A stretch of DNA of 64,000 bases. It comes from a virus. Positions 19,473 to 28,267 of this stretch are shown in pieces. Made by a program: the position numbers and the translations under genes. Position 1 is the first letter of the stretch. Every line of letters begins with the position of its first letter. The stretch spans positions 124,001 to 188,000 of IMG/VR virus record IMGVR_UViG_3300023175_000005; one strand, written 5' to 3'. The notes under the pieces are model-generated. The model worked only from the letters and a program-made list of their open reading frames with translations, had not been told where the DNA came from and made no database searches.

Positions 19473-20437
19473 GTAAGGTATTAGTATGCGGAGCCGGAGG
19501 ATTCATTGGAGTTCATTTGGTAAGAAGTTTAAAAGCACAAGGACATTATGTAATTGGTGCAGATTTAGAGTATCCTGAATTTAGCGAAACCGAATGTGAT
19601 GAATTTCATATTGTAGATTTGCGAGAACAAGCAGATGTACGTAAATTAATTACAGAAGACATTTATGAAATATATCAACTTGCTGCGGATATGGGAGGAG
19701 CAGGATATATTTTTACAGGCGATAATGATGCTGATATTATGCACAACTCTGCTATGATTAATCTTAACATTTTGAAAGAAATGGTTGTTAAAGGTGTAAA
19801 ACGTATTTTTTATAGTTCAAGTGCTTGCATGTATCCTGAACACAATCAGATGGATCCTGATAATCCTTTGTGTAGCGAAGAAAGTGCGTATCCAGCAAAT
19901 CCTGATTCTGAATATGGTTGGGAAAAATTATTCAGCGAACGCTTGTGTATGTCTTTTGAAAAGAATTATGGTATACGTGCAAGAATGTGTCGTTTTCATA
20001 ATGTGTTTGGACCAGAAAGCACATGGACTGGAGGTAAAGAAAAATCTCCCGCAGCCTTATGTAGAAAAGTTGCAATGAGCGAAGACGAAACTGTAGAAAT
20101 TTGGGGACCTGGCACACAAACAAGAAGTTTTCTTTATATCGATGAAGCTATTGAAGGCATTCATAGGATTATGGAAAGCGATTATAATCAGCCGTTAAAT
20201 CTTGGCAGTGAACGTATGATTGCTATAAATGATTTAGCACACCTAATTGCGAGTGTTAACACTAACAAAAAACTGAGAATTAATAATGTGCCAGGACCTG
20301 TTGGTGTTAATGGCAGAAACAGTCATAATAAACTTATTAAGGAAACCATTGGTTGGGCACCGCAAGACAATTTAGAATATGGCTTGCAACAAACTTATCA
20401 ATGGATACTACAACAAATTGAGAAACAAGAAAATTGA
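19469..20437 (+). CDS. gme: GDP-mannose 3,5-epimerase-like SDR enzyme
   Basis: 322 residues, full length for an extended SDR. NAD-binding GAGGFIG at residues 8-14; catalytic Ser within SSSACMYPE (116-124); YGWEK with Tyr149 and Lys153. RFHNVFGPESTWTGGKEKSP, AALCRKVA, EIWGPGTQTRSFLYIDE and NLGSERMIAINDLA follow the order and wording of plant-type GDP-mannose 3',5'-epimerase, which makes GDP-L-galactose and GDP-L-gulose. This is the most specific assignment in the array. The product would supply an unusual L-hexose to the GT10-like neighbours on both sides. It overlaps them by 4 bases each. Confidence 0.85.
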   Translation: MSKVLVCGAGGFIGVHLVRSLKAQGHYVIGADLEYPEFSETECDEFHIVDLREQADVRKLITEDIYEIYQLAADMGGAGYIFTGDNDADIMHNSAMINLNILKEMVVKGVKRIFYSSSACMYPEHNQMDPDNPLCSEESAYPANPDSEYGWEKLFSERLCMSFEKNYGIRARMCRFHNVFGPESTWTGGKEKSPAALCRKVAMSEDETVEIWGPGTQTRSFLYIDEAIEGIHRIMESDYNQPLNLGSERMIAINDLAHLIASVNTNKKLRINNVPGPVGVNGRNSHNKLIKETIGWAPQDNLEYGLQQTYQWILQQIEKQEN

Positions 20438-21663
20438 AACTTGCTGCATACTATCATGATAAAATAGGAAATATGCACGGTGTACAGCCGTACATTTTTG
20501 ATACGTGGTTATATTCTCGAACACTGAAAAAAGCAGGTTTTGGTATAAAACAAATTAAAGATGGGTGGAACTGGCCTGGAATATATTTTGTAAGTGTTGC
20601 AGGTCATTCTAATGATTGGGGAACACATGACAATCATGTGTTAAACAATTTGCCCAGCGAAGTTGCTAATGCAGTTCGTAGAGGAAAAATTAAAATTGTA
20701 ATTGATAATTCGTCTGAAGGTATGAATATGATATTTCCTGGATGTGATGGGTTTTATAATATGCACGAAATAATGGAAGAAAATGATTTTCATAAAAATA
20801 GTGTTATACTTATGGACGGCAATGCAGATTTCTCTACAAATTATTTAACATGGTGTAACAGAAATTGGGATATACCGTTGTTTGCACATGTTCATAGTTT
20901 TACGCATACCTTTTATTTCGATAATAGAATACCACAAAGCGCACTAGTTATAAATGCTATTAAAAATAAAGATTCCAAAGATTTCCTTAGCATGAATAGA
21001 AATACAAGACCATCAAGGCTGGAGCATTTATTTTGGTTGTTAGATACAGGTTATGTAAGCAAGGGACTTGTAAGTGGAAGTTTACCGCAAAAAGAACAAG
21101 TAGGTGCGCCTAGTAGAATTACACTACAGGATGACAATTTATGGAATAAAACCTTGCTCAAAGGTTTGCCTTTAGACATAGATGGCGTAGATTGTAAAAG
21201 TGACCCTGACAAAGATGCCACTATTTTTAATCATGCCCTTTATGAAAATAGTTTGCTCAGTGTGGTTACAGAAACTGCATTTGCAGAAGAAGGGATGTTT
21301 ATTACAGAAAAAGTAATGAAACCCATTGCAGCAGGACATCCTTTTATGATATTAGGACAATTTAGAGTCTTAAAATATCTAAGAAGTTTAGGTTATAAAA
21401 CTGACTTTGAAGGCATAGATCAAAGTTACGATGAGATTTTAAATCCTAACGAAAGATTCCAAGCATTTCATAAAAGTTTAGAAAATTGGATTAAATTGAC
21501 AAGAGCACAAAAAGAAGATATAATTATGGAAAATCTAAATAAGATTACATATAATCAAAATTTATTTAGATCTACAAATTATAATAGAGATACTGGATTG
21601 CGACTCATGACAACTGTTCAAAATCTTTTTAACAATAAATATACTATCAATGAAAAAAATTAG
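20434..21663 (+). CDS. GT10-like glycosyltransferase-like protein
   Basis: 409 residues, TTG start overlapping the epimerase stop. FLSMNRNTRPSRLEHLFWLL parallels the N-R...R block of the 18165 protein. FITEKVMKPIAAGHPFMILG, then LRSLGYKTDF and DQSYDEILN, parallel its C-terminal signature. The N-terminal ~200 residues are not recognisable but contain a Trp/His-rich stretch (AGHSNDWGTHDNHVL). The likely fold is GT-B with a donor site around TEK. Context between an NDP-sugar epimerase and a radical SAM gene supports glycan assembly. Specificity unknown. Confidence 0.5.
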   Translation: MKLAAYYHDKIGNMHGVQPYIFDTWLYSRTLKKAGFGIKQIKDGWNWPGIYFVSVAGHSNDWGTHDNHVLNNLPSEVANAVRRGKIKIVIDNSSEGMNMIFPGCDGFYNMHEIMEENDFHKNSVILMDGNADFSTNYLTWCNRNWDIPLFAHVHSFTHTFYFDNRIPQSALVINAIKNKDSKDFLSMNRNTRPSRLEHLFWLLDTGYVSKGLVSGSLPQKEQVGAPSRITLQDDNLWNKTLLKGLPLDIDGVDCKSDPDKDATIFNHALYENSLLSVVTETAFAEEGMFITEKVMKPIAAGHPFMILGQFRVLKYLRSLGYKTDFEGIDQSYDEILNPNERFQAFHKSLENWIKLTRAQKEDIIMENLNKITYNQNLFRSTNYNRDTGLRLMTTVQNLFNNKYTINEKN

Positions 21664-23614
21664 TTTTGTAAATCCGAATTTCCAGCAAGGACCTAAAGAG
21701 TTTAACGCTTATTACTTACCGTATAGTGTTGGCATACTTTGGTCTTATGTAAACCAGTTTGAATCTATTAATACCCAATATGAACTTGATGAGTTTGTAT
21801 GGCGAAGAGATCCTATTGCTGAAACAGTTGAACTTTTAAAAGATAACACAGTAGTAGGCTTTTCTACATACATATGGAACAAGCAATACAATAATGTTTT
21901 AGCCAGAGAATTAAAAAAAGCAAATCCAAATATTGTAATTTTATTTGGCGGACCTGAGCCGCCTATCGAAGACCCAAACTTTTTTGAACGTTTTCCTTAT
22001 ATTGATGTTTGTGTAAAACAGGAAGGAGAAAGAAGTTTTAGAAAAATTCTTGAAGCATTAGACGATAGAGATTCTTGGTTAGATGTAAAAGGTTTAATTG
22101 TAAATGTAGATGGTGAAACTGTAGACACAGGTGCTCAACCAAGAATTAACGAATTAGATGAGATACCTAGTCCTTATCTAACTGGTGTGTTTGATAAACT
22201 TATGGTAAAGCATCCTGAAGTGACATGGAATGCTACACTGGAAACAAATCGAGGTTGTCCGTATGCTTGTACTTTTTGTGACTGGGGCAGTTTAACATAT
22301 AATAAAGTTAAAAAGTTTAATTTAGAACGTGTGTTTGATGAATTAGAATGGATCGGTAAAACAGGTTGCGACTTTGTAAGTTTAACGGATGCAAACTTTG
22401 GTATTTTTGCAGAACGTGATAGTATGATTGCAGATAAACTTATTCAAGTGCAAAAAACATACGATAACCCAAAAGCATATACTATTGCTTGGGCTAAAAA
22501 TCAAAAGAAAGAAGTTGTAGATATTGTTAGAAAACTTATCTATGATGGCGGTGCAAAAATTGGATTGAATTTATCTGTACAGTCAATGGATGAAAATGTT
22601 TTAGAAATTATCAAACGTAAAAATCTTGAAATGAATAAAATTGAACAAGTGTTTGATATGTGCGAAGAAAATAATATTCCGTTATATACAGAGTTAATTT
22701 TAGGGTTACCCGGAGAAACATTAGAAACATGGAAAGATAATTTTTATAGTCTATACAAAGCTGGTAACCATACAGGCGTTACAGTATATCAAGCACAGTT
22801 GCTTGAAAATGCAGAAATGAATCTTGTGCAAAAACAAGAATTCAAAATTGAAGGTAGAAAAGTTACTGACTATCTTGTTGGCGCTTATAACGAAGATGAA
22901 CTTAAAGAAGGTATAGATATTGTTGTATCTACAAAAGACTTATCTTATGAAAAGATGCTAGATGCACAAGTGTTTAGTTGGTTTCAAAATACTTTCCATA
23001 TCAACGGTATCACAAATTATATCAGTCGATTTTTATACAACTTTAGCAACATAGAATATAGTGAATTTTACGAAAAATTATTTGACCATATAAGCCGAGA
23101 TCCTTGGTTAAAAAGCGAAATTGATCGCATAAGAAAATACTATATTAACTGGGGTACTAACGGTAGAATTGATCACCCTAAAATTCAAGGTATTGAAATA
23201 CACGGATGGAATCTTATCCACAGCACTATTATTAATTTACACAGTGAAGATAAAGCATCACATGTGTTTAGTGTTGTAAAAGATTTTATGCAAAAAGAAT
23301 ACGCACATTTTCCACAAGATGTAATGGACCAACTTATGGACTTCCAATCTAGTTACCTTATCGATTACAACAAAATTAAATCTTACCCGCTCACAAAAGA
23401 TTACGATTACGATTTTCTCGGATACATACATAGTGGGGAAGAATTGAATAATAAGAGTACTTTATTTTTTGATTTTCCTGAAAACCAAGATATGAGTTTA
23501 CAACAATTTTGTGAACAGATATTTTTTGCAAGAAGAAGGAATTTTGGTAAAGCATGGGTGACCAAGAAAAAGTTGCACACATTTACGCATGGCAATATGG
23601 AAATGCAGAACTAG
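21650..23614 (+). CDS. Radical SAM protein with cobalamin-binding-type N-terminal domain
   Basis: 654 residues. Residues 1-170 look like the Rossmann-type B12-binding domain that precedes class B radical SAM enzymes (VGFSTYIWN, ILFGGPEPPIEDP, KQEGERSF), ending in IPSPYLTG. The radical SAM core has NRGCPYACTFCDWGS with Cys203, Cys207 and Cys210. No DxHxxG cobalamin His motif is visible, so any cobalamin would be bound without the usual axial His, or not at all. Family members perform methylations, ring contractions and similar reactions. Paralogues lie at 51751 and 55293. The ~200-residue C-terminal region is family-specific. Substrate unknown. Confidence 0.82.
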   Translation: MKKISFVNPNFQQGPKEFNAYYLPYSVGILWSYVNQFESINTQYELDEFVWRRDPIAETVELLKDNTVVGFSTYIWNKQYNNVLARELKKANPNIVILFGGPEPPIEDPNFFERFPYIDVCVKQEGERSFRKILEALDDRDSWLDVKGLIVNVDGETVDTGAQPRINELDEIPSPYLTGVFDKLMVKHPEVTWNATLETNRGCPYACTFCDWGSLTYNKVKKFNLERVFDELEWIGKTGCDFVSLTDANFGIFAERDSMIADKLIQVQKTYDNPKAYTIAWAKNQKKEVVDIVRKLIYDGGAKIGLNLSVQSMDENVLEIIKRKNLEMNKIEQVFDMCEENNIPLYTELILGLPGETLETWKDNFYSLYKAGNHTGVTVYQAQLLENAEMNLVQKQEFKIEGRKVTDYLVGAYNEDELKEGIDIVVSTKDLSYEKMLDAQVFSWFQNTFHINGITNYISRFLYNFSNIEYSEFYEKLFDHISRDPWLKSEIDRIRKYYINWGTNGRIDHPKIQGIEIHGWNLIHSTIINLHSEDKASHVFSVVKDFMQKEYAHFPQDVMDQLMDFQSSYLIDYNKIKSYPLTKDYDYDFLGYIHSGEELNNKSTLFFDFPENQDMSLQQFCEQIFFARRRNFGKAWVTKKKLHTFTHGNMEMQN

Positions 23615-25719
23615 AAAATAAAATCTGTTCACGTGTATGGGATCATATTTATTTTTGGTGGTATCATGAATTTGAAATTGATCTTTCCCAAAAATCTGTA
23701 AAACACATAAACAAAAACAATATAAAATATACTGTTGTAACTTGCATTAACGATTTACCTTTACTTCAAAAAAGACTACGAGTAATAGGCTTACGGCCAC
23801 ATGGCAGAGCAGATATTTGGCCTGAGTTCTTCATTGTAAGAGCACATCAAGAACTGTTGAATAACAACTTCTTGTATGATGATTTAATATTACAAGACAA
23901 ACATACTTGGGATATATGGAAGCATCCTTTCTTATCGATGAATGGTAGAGAGCGTCATCATAGAGATGTTTTCATTGATGTTCTTGCTAGAGAAAATTTA
24001 ATAGATAAAGGATTAATAACATACCATCAGACTCATCGGAATGATGATCCTACTCAGTATTTTAAGTATCATGATGGTAGTAGATTGACTACAAATGATA
24101 GGTTTACTGAAAAATTATGTAGTTTTGATTTTAATGATGACTTTATCTATAGTTTCCTACATATTCCTACCGAAAGTTATACAGAAGGTATGACAATAAC
24201 AGAAAAGACAGCCACACCTATGTTATGTAAACTTCCGTTCTTAACTGTCGGTAGTAGATATTTCCATTCTAAATTAATGGAAATGGGTTTCGAAATATAT
24301 GATGAAGTTTTTGACTATAGTTTTGACAATTTAAAAACTGACGAAGAACGTATCGAAGGTATAGTTAAAAATATAAAATATGTTGTAGATAACAAACATA
24401 ATTTGCAAGGTATGTATGACACACTAAAGCCTAAATTACAAAAAAATGTAGAACACATATTTGACAAATACATATCAAAGTTTGAACACGTGCCTTCCAC
24501 TGTGCAAAATAGGATTTTGGAAATTACTGCACCAGGAGGTGTAATGGAAGGCGATGAAGGAGAACTTTTAACTTTAGCAAAAAGGTTTACTGATAGAAAA
24601 ATCAAAGCCAAAGGTCTAAAAGAAAGAAGAGATTATCTTTGGTATAATTATTGGTGTTCACATGAAAATGGAGATGGTTTTAATTTTAGACAAATTTTAA
24701 AAGATCTTAAAACTGTAAAAACTGATAAAGTTGTAATAGATGGTAGCGCAGAATGGGAACCATGGTTTGATCCAGAATATGTAGAATATGTGAATGCTAA
24801 TCCTAATATAGAAACTATTGTGATTAGTGGTTGTGCAAAAAATTCTTATTATGAAAATAAATTAAAAACAAGCGGCATAAACAGAATTAGAAGTTTACAC
24901 TGGTCGACTTTCTTTTTCCATTATTCTACAAAAACAATTCTTGATGCATACGAGGATTATAACACACCAAAAGATGTTAGAGAATATTGGAATATAGATG
25001 ACACAACAACAAAATGGCCTTGGATTTGTTTGCAAAACAGAGCACATTTACATCGTTGTCATTTAATTGATAATATTAAAAAATATAATTTACAAGATGC
25101 AGGTTATGTAACATGGATCGATGGCGGCAAAGAAAGACCAGACTTTCCATACAAATACCATGATGGTAAACAAATGACGCTAGAAAATGATACTTTTAGT
25201 CTTGATATGGATTCATACAAATTACCTGAAGAATATTGGCATACACTATGTGATTTTGTATCTGAAGCATGTTGGGAAACTATATTTGTTACTGAAAAAA
25301 CAATATATCCTTTGTTAAGTAAAAAATTATTTTTGGTATGCGGAGCACAAGGATTTCACGAACATTTAGATAAACTTGGGTTTGTTAGATATGATGAAAT
25401 ATTCGACTACAGTTTTGATAAAGAAACAGACTTAGCAAAACGTGTAGCAATGTATACTGAAGAAATGAGAAAGTACAGTGAAAATACTTTTTCTACTATT
25501 AAGACACACATACAAGAATACAATGAGTTGTATCATAAAATTGAATATAACCACAAGCGTGTGTTTGAAATCTTAAAAAGAGATCCTTACATGCCTAAAG
25601 CAGTAAAATATCAATGGTCAAGAATTGATACTGAAATACAAGATCAAGCATTGCCGCCGTGGCAAAAGTTATATTTAGAACTTAAAAAACAAGTGATACG
25701 TGCGAGAAAAGAATTATGA
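23554..25719 (+). CDS. Tandem fusion of two GT10-like units
   Basis: 721 residues. Two copies of the local GT10-like unit lie head to tail. Copy 1 has SMNGRERHHRDVF (~128-140), KYHDGSRLT (~171), TITEKTATPMLCKLPFLTVG (215-233) and FDYSFD (253-258). Copy 2 has LQNRAHLHRCHLI (~493-505), KYHDGKQMT (~534), FVTEKTIYPLLSKKLFLVCG (578-597) and FDYSFD (617-622). Each copy thus carries the N-R-region, KYHDG and TEK signatures. The 61-base overlap with the upstream gene is large, but no later Met is close to the conserved region, so the true start is slightly uncertain. It could be a bifunctional glycosyltransferase. Confidence 0.55.
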   Translation: MGDQEKVAHIYAWQYGNAELENKICSRVWDHIYFWWYHEFEIDLSQKSVKHINKNNIKYTVVTCINDLPLLQKRLRVIGLRPHGRADIWPEFFIVRAHQELLNNNFLYDDLILQDKHTWDIWKHPFLSMNGRERHHRDVFIDVLARENLIDKGLITYHQTHRNDDPTQYFKYHDGSRLTTNDRFTEKLCSFDFNDDFIYSFLHIPTESYTEGMTITEKTATPMLCKLPFLTVGSRYFHSKLMEMGFEIYDEVFDYSFDNLKTDEERIEGIVKNIKYVVDNKHNLQGMYDTLKPKLQKNVEHIFDKYISKFEHVPSTVQNRILEITAPGGVMEGDEGELLTLAKRFTDRKIKAKGLKERRDYLWYNYWCSHENGDGFNFRQILKDLKTVKTDKVVIDGSAEWEPWFDPEYVEYVNANPNIETIVISGCAKNSYYENKLKTSGINRIRSLHWSTFFFHYSTKTILDAYEDYNTPKDVREYWNIDDTTTKWPWICLQNRAHLHRCHLIDNIKKYNLQDAGYVTWIDGGKERPDFPYKYHDGKQMTLENDTFSLDMDSYKLPEEYWHTLCDFVSEACWETIFVTEKTIYPLLSKKLFLVCGAQGFHEHLDKLGFVRYDEIFDYSFDKETDLAKRVAMYTEEMRKYSENTFSTIKTHIQEYNELYHKIEYNHKRVFEILKRDPYMPKAVKYQWSRIDTEIQDQALPPWQKLYLELKKQVIRARKEL

Positions 25720-26891
25720 AAAAAGTAGCAATGATAGGATGCGGCAAATTAGGACAAGATTGTGCCGAAGTAATGGCAACACATTATGATGTTGTAGGTT
25801 ATGATGTTGCAAAGCGGACACCGCGAAACTTTTCTATGTGTCAAACTATAAAAGACGCAGTTACAGATACAAATATAATTTTTGTTGCAGTGCCCACACC
25901 ACACGAAGCACAATATGGAGGCGAGACTCCTACTAGTCATTTGCCTAATAAAGATTTTGACTATAGTATTGTTGAATCTGTGTTACGTAAAATTAACAAG
26001 CATGTAAACAAATCACAGTTAGTTGTGCTTATTAGTACAGTTCTTCCTGGTACAACTAGAAATAGATTTATCAAACTAATAAAAAATGCACGTTTTGTTT
26101 ACAATCCTTACTTAATAGCAATGGGTACAATTAAATGGGACATGGTAAATCCTGAAATGGTTATTATTGGCACTGAAGACGGTAGCACTACAGATGATGC
26201 AAAAGAGTTGATCGACTTTTATAAGCCTATAATGCAAAACAATCCTAGATATGAAATAGGCACATGGGATGAAGCAGAAGCTATAAAAATATTTTACAAT
26301 ACGTTTATCAGTACTAAACTAAGTTTAGTTAATATGATACAAGATGTTGCTGAAACAAGTGGTAATATTAATGTTGATGTTGTTACAGAAGCCCTTGCAA
26401 AAAGCACATACCGAATTATGGGGCCAGGCTATATGCAAGCAGGTATGGGAGACGGAGGCGCATGTCATCCTAGAGATAATATTGCTTTACGATATCTAGC
26501 ACAACGGTTAGACTTAGGTTATGATTTGTTTGATAGTATTATGACTGCAAGAGAAGTACAAGCCAAAAGAATGGCACAGAGATTGATTAGAGAAGGTAAT
26601 GATATTTGTATTGTAGGAAAAGCCTATAAGCCAGGAGTTTATTACACTATAGGCAGTAGTAGTATGCTAGTAGGACATTATGTAGAAGAATTAGGAGGGT
26701 CTCTAACTTATTATGACATCAACACAGGAGATACGGTATTTCCTAAAGCAGATGTATATCTAATAGGTTATTGGGAACAGTATGTAGAAGAAATTGAATG
26801 GCCGCTTGGGTCTACAGTAGTAGATCCTTGGAGGAAACTTAGAGATTCAAACGAATTCAAAGTTGTACATTACGGTAACACACGGAGTTAA
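25716..26891 (+). CDS. UDP-glucose/GDP-mannose dehydrogenase family protein
   Basis: 391 residues. NAD-binding GCGKLG at 8-13; VAVPTP at 58-62; NPYLIAMGTIKWDMVNPEMV at 130-148, matching the family's 'NPEFLREG...NP..IVIG'; EAIKIFYNTF with Lys191 and Asn195; catalytic Cys250 in GGACHPRD (usual form GGSCFPKD); and VGKAYKPG in the C-terminal NAD domain. The enzyme oxidises an NDP-sugar C6 alcohol to a uronate. UDP-glucose, GDP-mannose or another sugar cannot be separated here. With the epimerase at 19469 it would supply a second modified sugar. It overlaps its upstream neighbour by four bases (ATGA). Confidence 0.82.
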   Translation: MKKVAMIGCGKLGQDCAEVMATHYDVVGYDVAKRTPRNFSMCQTIKDAVTDTNIIFVAVPTPHEAQYGGETPTSHLPNKDFDYSIVESVLRKINKHVNKSQLVVLISTVLPGTTRNRFIKLIKNARFVYNPYLIAMGTIKWDMVNPEMVIIGTEDGSTTDDAKELIDFYKPIMQNNPRYEIGTWDEAEAIKIFYNTFISTKLSLVNMIQDVAETSGNINVDVVTEALAKSTYRIMGPGYMQAGMGDGGACHPRDNIALRYLAQRLDLGYDLFDSIMTAREVQAKRMAQRLIREGNDICIVGKAYKPGVYYTIGSSSMLVGHYVEELGGSLTYYDINTGDTVFPKADVYLIGYWEQYVEEIEWPLGSTVVDPWRKLRDSNEFKVVHYGNTRS

Positions 26892-26898
26892 ATATTGC

Positions 26899-27639
26899 AT
26901 GGAACTAGTAACACATCTTAAAACAACATATCCAAACATTAAAAAATTAAATTATGAATTTGTAGGAACACCGCCATATCCTATGATTACATTAGACAAT
27001 TTTTTGCCAGAATCAATGGCAAAAGCAATGGAACTTGAGTGCGAAAGCATACCAGAATTCCATTGGAAAGAATTTACCCGTCGCGATAGTTATATGCGTG
27101 AACTTACAAATTTAGAGGTAGCACCTGTAGCACAAAATTTTACAAATCAAATGCACAGTCAAGCAGGTATGCAATGGTTGATTAAACTTACTGGTATTAA
27201 GGATCTTATTCCTGATCCTTATATTGTAGGTGCAGGTTATAGTAGAAGTTATCCAGGATGTAAATTATCAATCCATACAGATTTTAACTGGAATGATACA
27301 ATTAAAGTACATCGTATGCTGAGTATGATAATTTATCTAGGATCGGATTGGGAAGAAGAATGGGGCGGCCATTTACATTTCAATGACTTCAACAATAAAG
27401 GTCCTGTACAAAAAGTTGCACCAATGTTTAATAGAGCAATTATTTGGAGACACCATGAAAGAGGGTTCCATGGGTTTCCTGATGCACTAGCATGTCCTGA
27501 AGGGCGTACAAGAAATGCATTTAGATTGTTCTTTTACGTAAGCAATGCAAAACACGATGATGAGAATTTACCTCATCGTAGTTTGTATTGGTTTGATGAA
27601 GAAACAGGCGAACCCTATGATATTACAACTGAAAGATAG
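26899..27639 (+). CDS. Fe(II)/2-oxoglutarate dioxygenase-like protein (prolyl hydroxylase type)
   Basis: 246 residues from ATG 26899, which follows CGGAG at 26883-26887. A TTG at 26863 would add 12 residues that overlap the previous gene. YPGCKLSIHTDFNW gives the iron-binding H-x-D at His126/Asp128. GFHGFPDAL supplies the distal His191. RNAFRLFFYVS supplies a 2-oxoglutarate-binding Arg. GSDWEEEWGGHLHF matches the 'W....GG.L..F' core of the P4H superfamily. The reaction is probably hydroxylation of a small molecule, sugar or side chain. It is followed by an overlapping DegT-like gene. Confidence 0.78.
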   Translation: MELVTHLKTTYPNIKKLNYEFVGTPPYPMITLDNFLPESMAKAMELECESIPEFHWKEFTRRDSYMRELTNLEVAPVAQNFTNQMHSQAGMQWLIKLTGIKDLIPDPYIVGAGYSRSYPGCKLSIHTDFNWNDTIKVHRMLSMIIYLGSDWEEEWGGHLHFNDFNNKGPVQKVAPMFNRAIIWRHHERGFHGFPDALACPEGRTRNAFRLFFYVSNAKHDDENLPHRSLYWFDEETGEPYDITTER

Positions 27640-28267
27640 AACTGTAGAGTTAAACGATCCTTGGGATGCAGTCACAGTATTTGAAGATAGACTAGCAGAA
27701 TATGCTGGATCTAAATATGCAGTATGTGTTGATAGTTGTAGTAATTCAATGTTTCTTTGTATGAAATACTTAGGCGTAACAGGTCAAACAATTACATTGC
27801 CTGCACATACATATTCAAGCACACCAATGCAGTGTATTCACGCAGGTAATAAAATTAAATTTATTGATAAAGAATGGAGTGGTGATTATTTTTTAGATCC
27901 TACTCCTATTGTTGACGGAGCAACTAGATTCCGTAAAGGAATGTATATACCTGAGTCATATTATTGTGTAAGTTTTCATCATAGAAAAACACTTAAATTA
28001 GGTAAAGGTGGAGTAATACTAACAGATGACATAGACTTTGTAGAATGGTGCCGTCCTATGATTTATGATGGGCGCCACAAATATGTTAGACATGAAGATG
28101 ACGATTATAGTTGTATAGGCTATCATATGTATATGACTCCAGAAGAAGCCATAAGAGGTATTACACTCTTTGAAGAATTAGGACCAGATAATCCTGATAC
28201 AGGTTCTAGTACAACATACAAAGATTTACGAAAACAGAAAGTATTTGACGAGTATAGAGATGAGTAA
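27617..28267 (+). CDS. C-terminally short DegT/DnrJ-type PLP protein
   Basis: About 216 residues from ATG 27617. An upstream Met at 27545 adds out-of-family residues from inside the preceding gene. AEYAGSKYAVCVDSCSNSMF, TLPAHTYSSTPM, PIVDGATRF (Asp100) and SFHHRKTLKLGKGGVILTDD with Lys124 match the DegT/DnrJ/EryC1/StrS sugar aminotransferase N-terminal large domain. Normal members are ~370-400 residues; this one ends soon after the PLP Lys region and lacks most of the C-terminal small domain. It may be a reduced but working enzyme, may need a partner, or may be inactive. It overlaps the amidinotransferase gene. Confidence 0.72.
   Translation: MILQLKDRTVELNDPWDAVTVFEDRLAEYAGSKYAVCVDSCSNSMFLCMKYLGVTGQTITLPAHTYSSTPMQCIHAGNKIKFIDKEWSGDYFLDPTPIVDGATRFRKGMYIPESYYCVSFHHRKTLKLGKGGVILTDDIDFVEWCRPMIYDGRHKYVRHEDDDYSCIGYHMYMTPEEAIRGITLFEELGPDNPDTGSSTTYKDLRKQKVFDEYRDE

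Noticed and set aside
26887-26894. GTTAAATA before the oxygenase start at 26899
   Set aside because: Only a few bases from the start codon, so it cannot serve as a -10 element for that gene.
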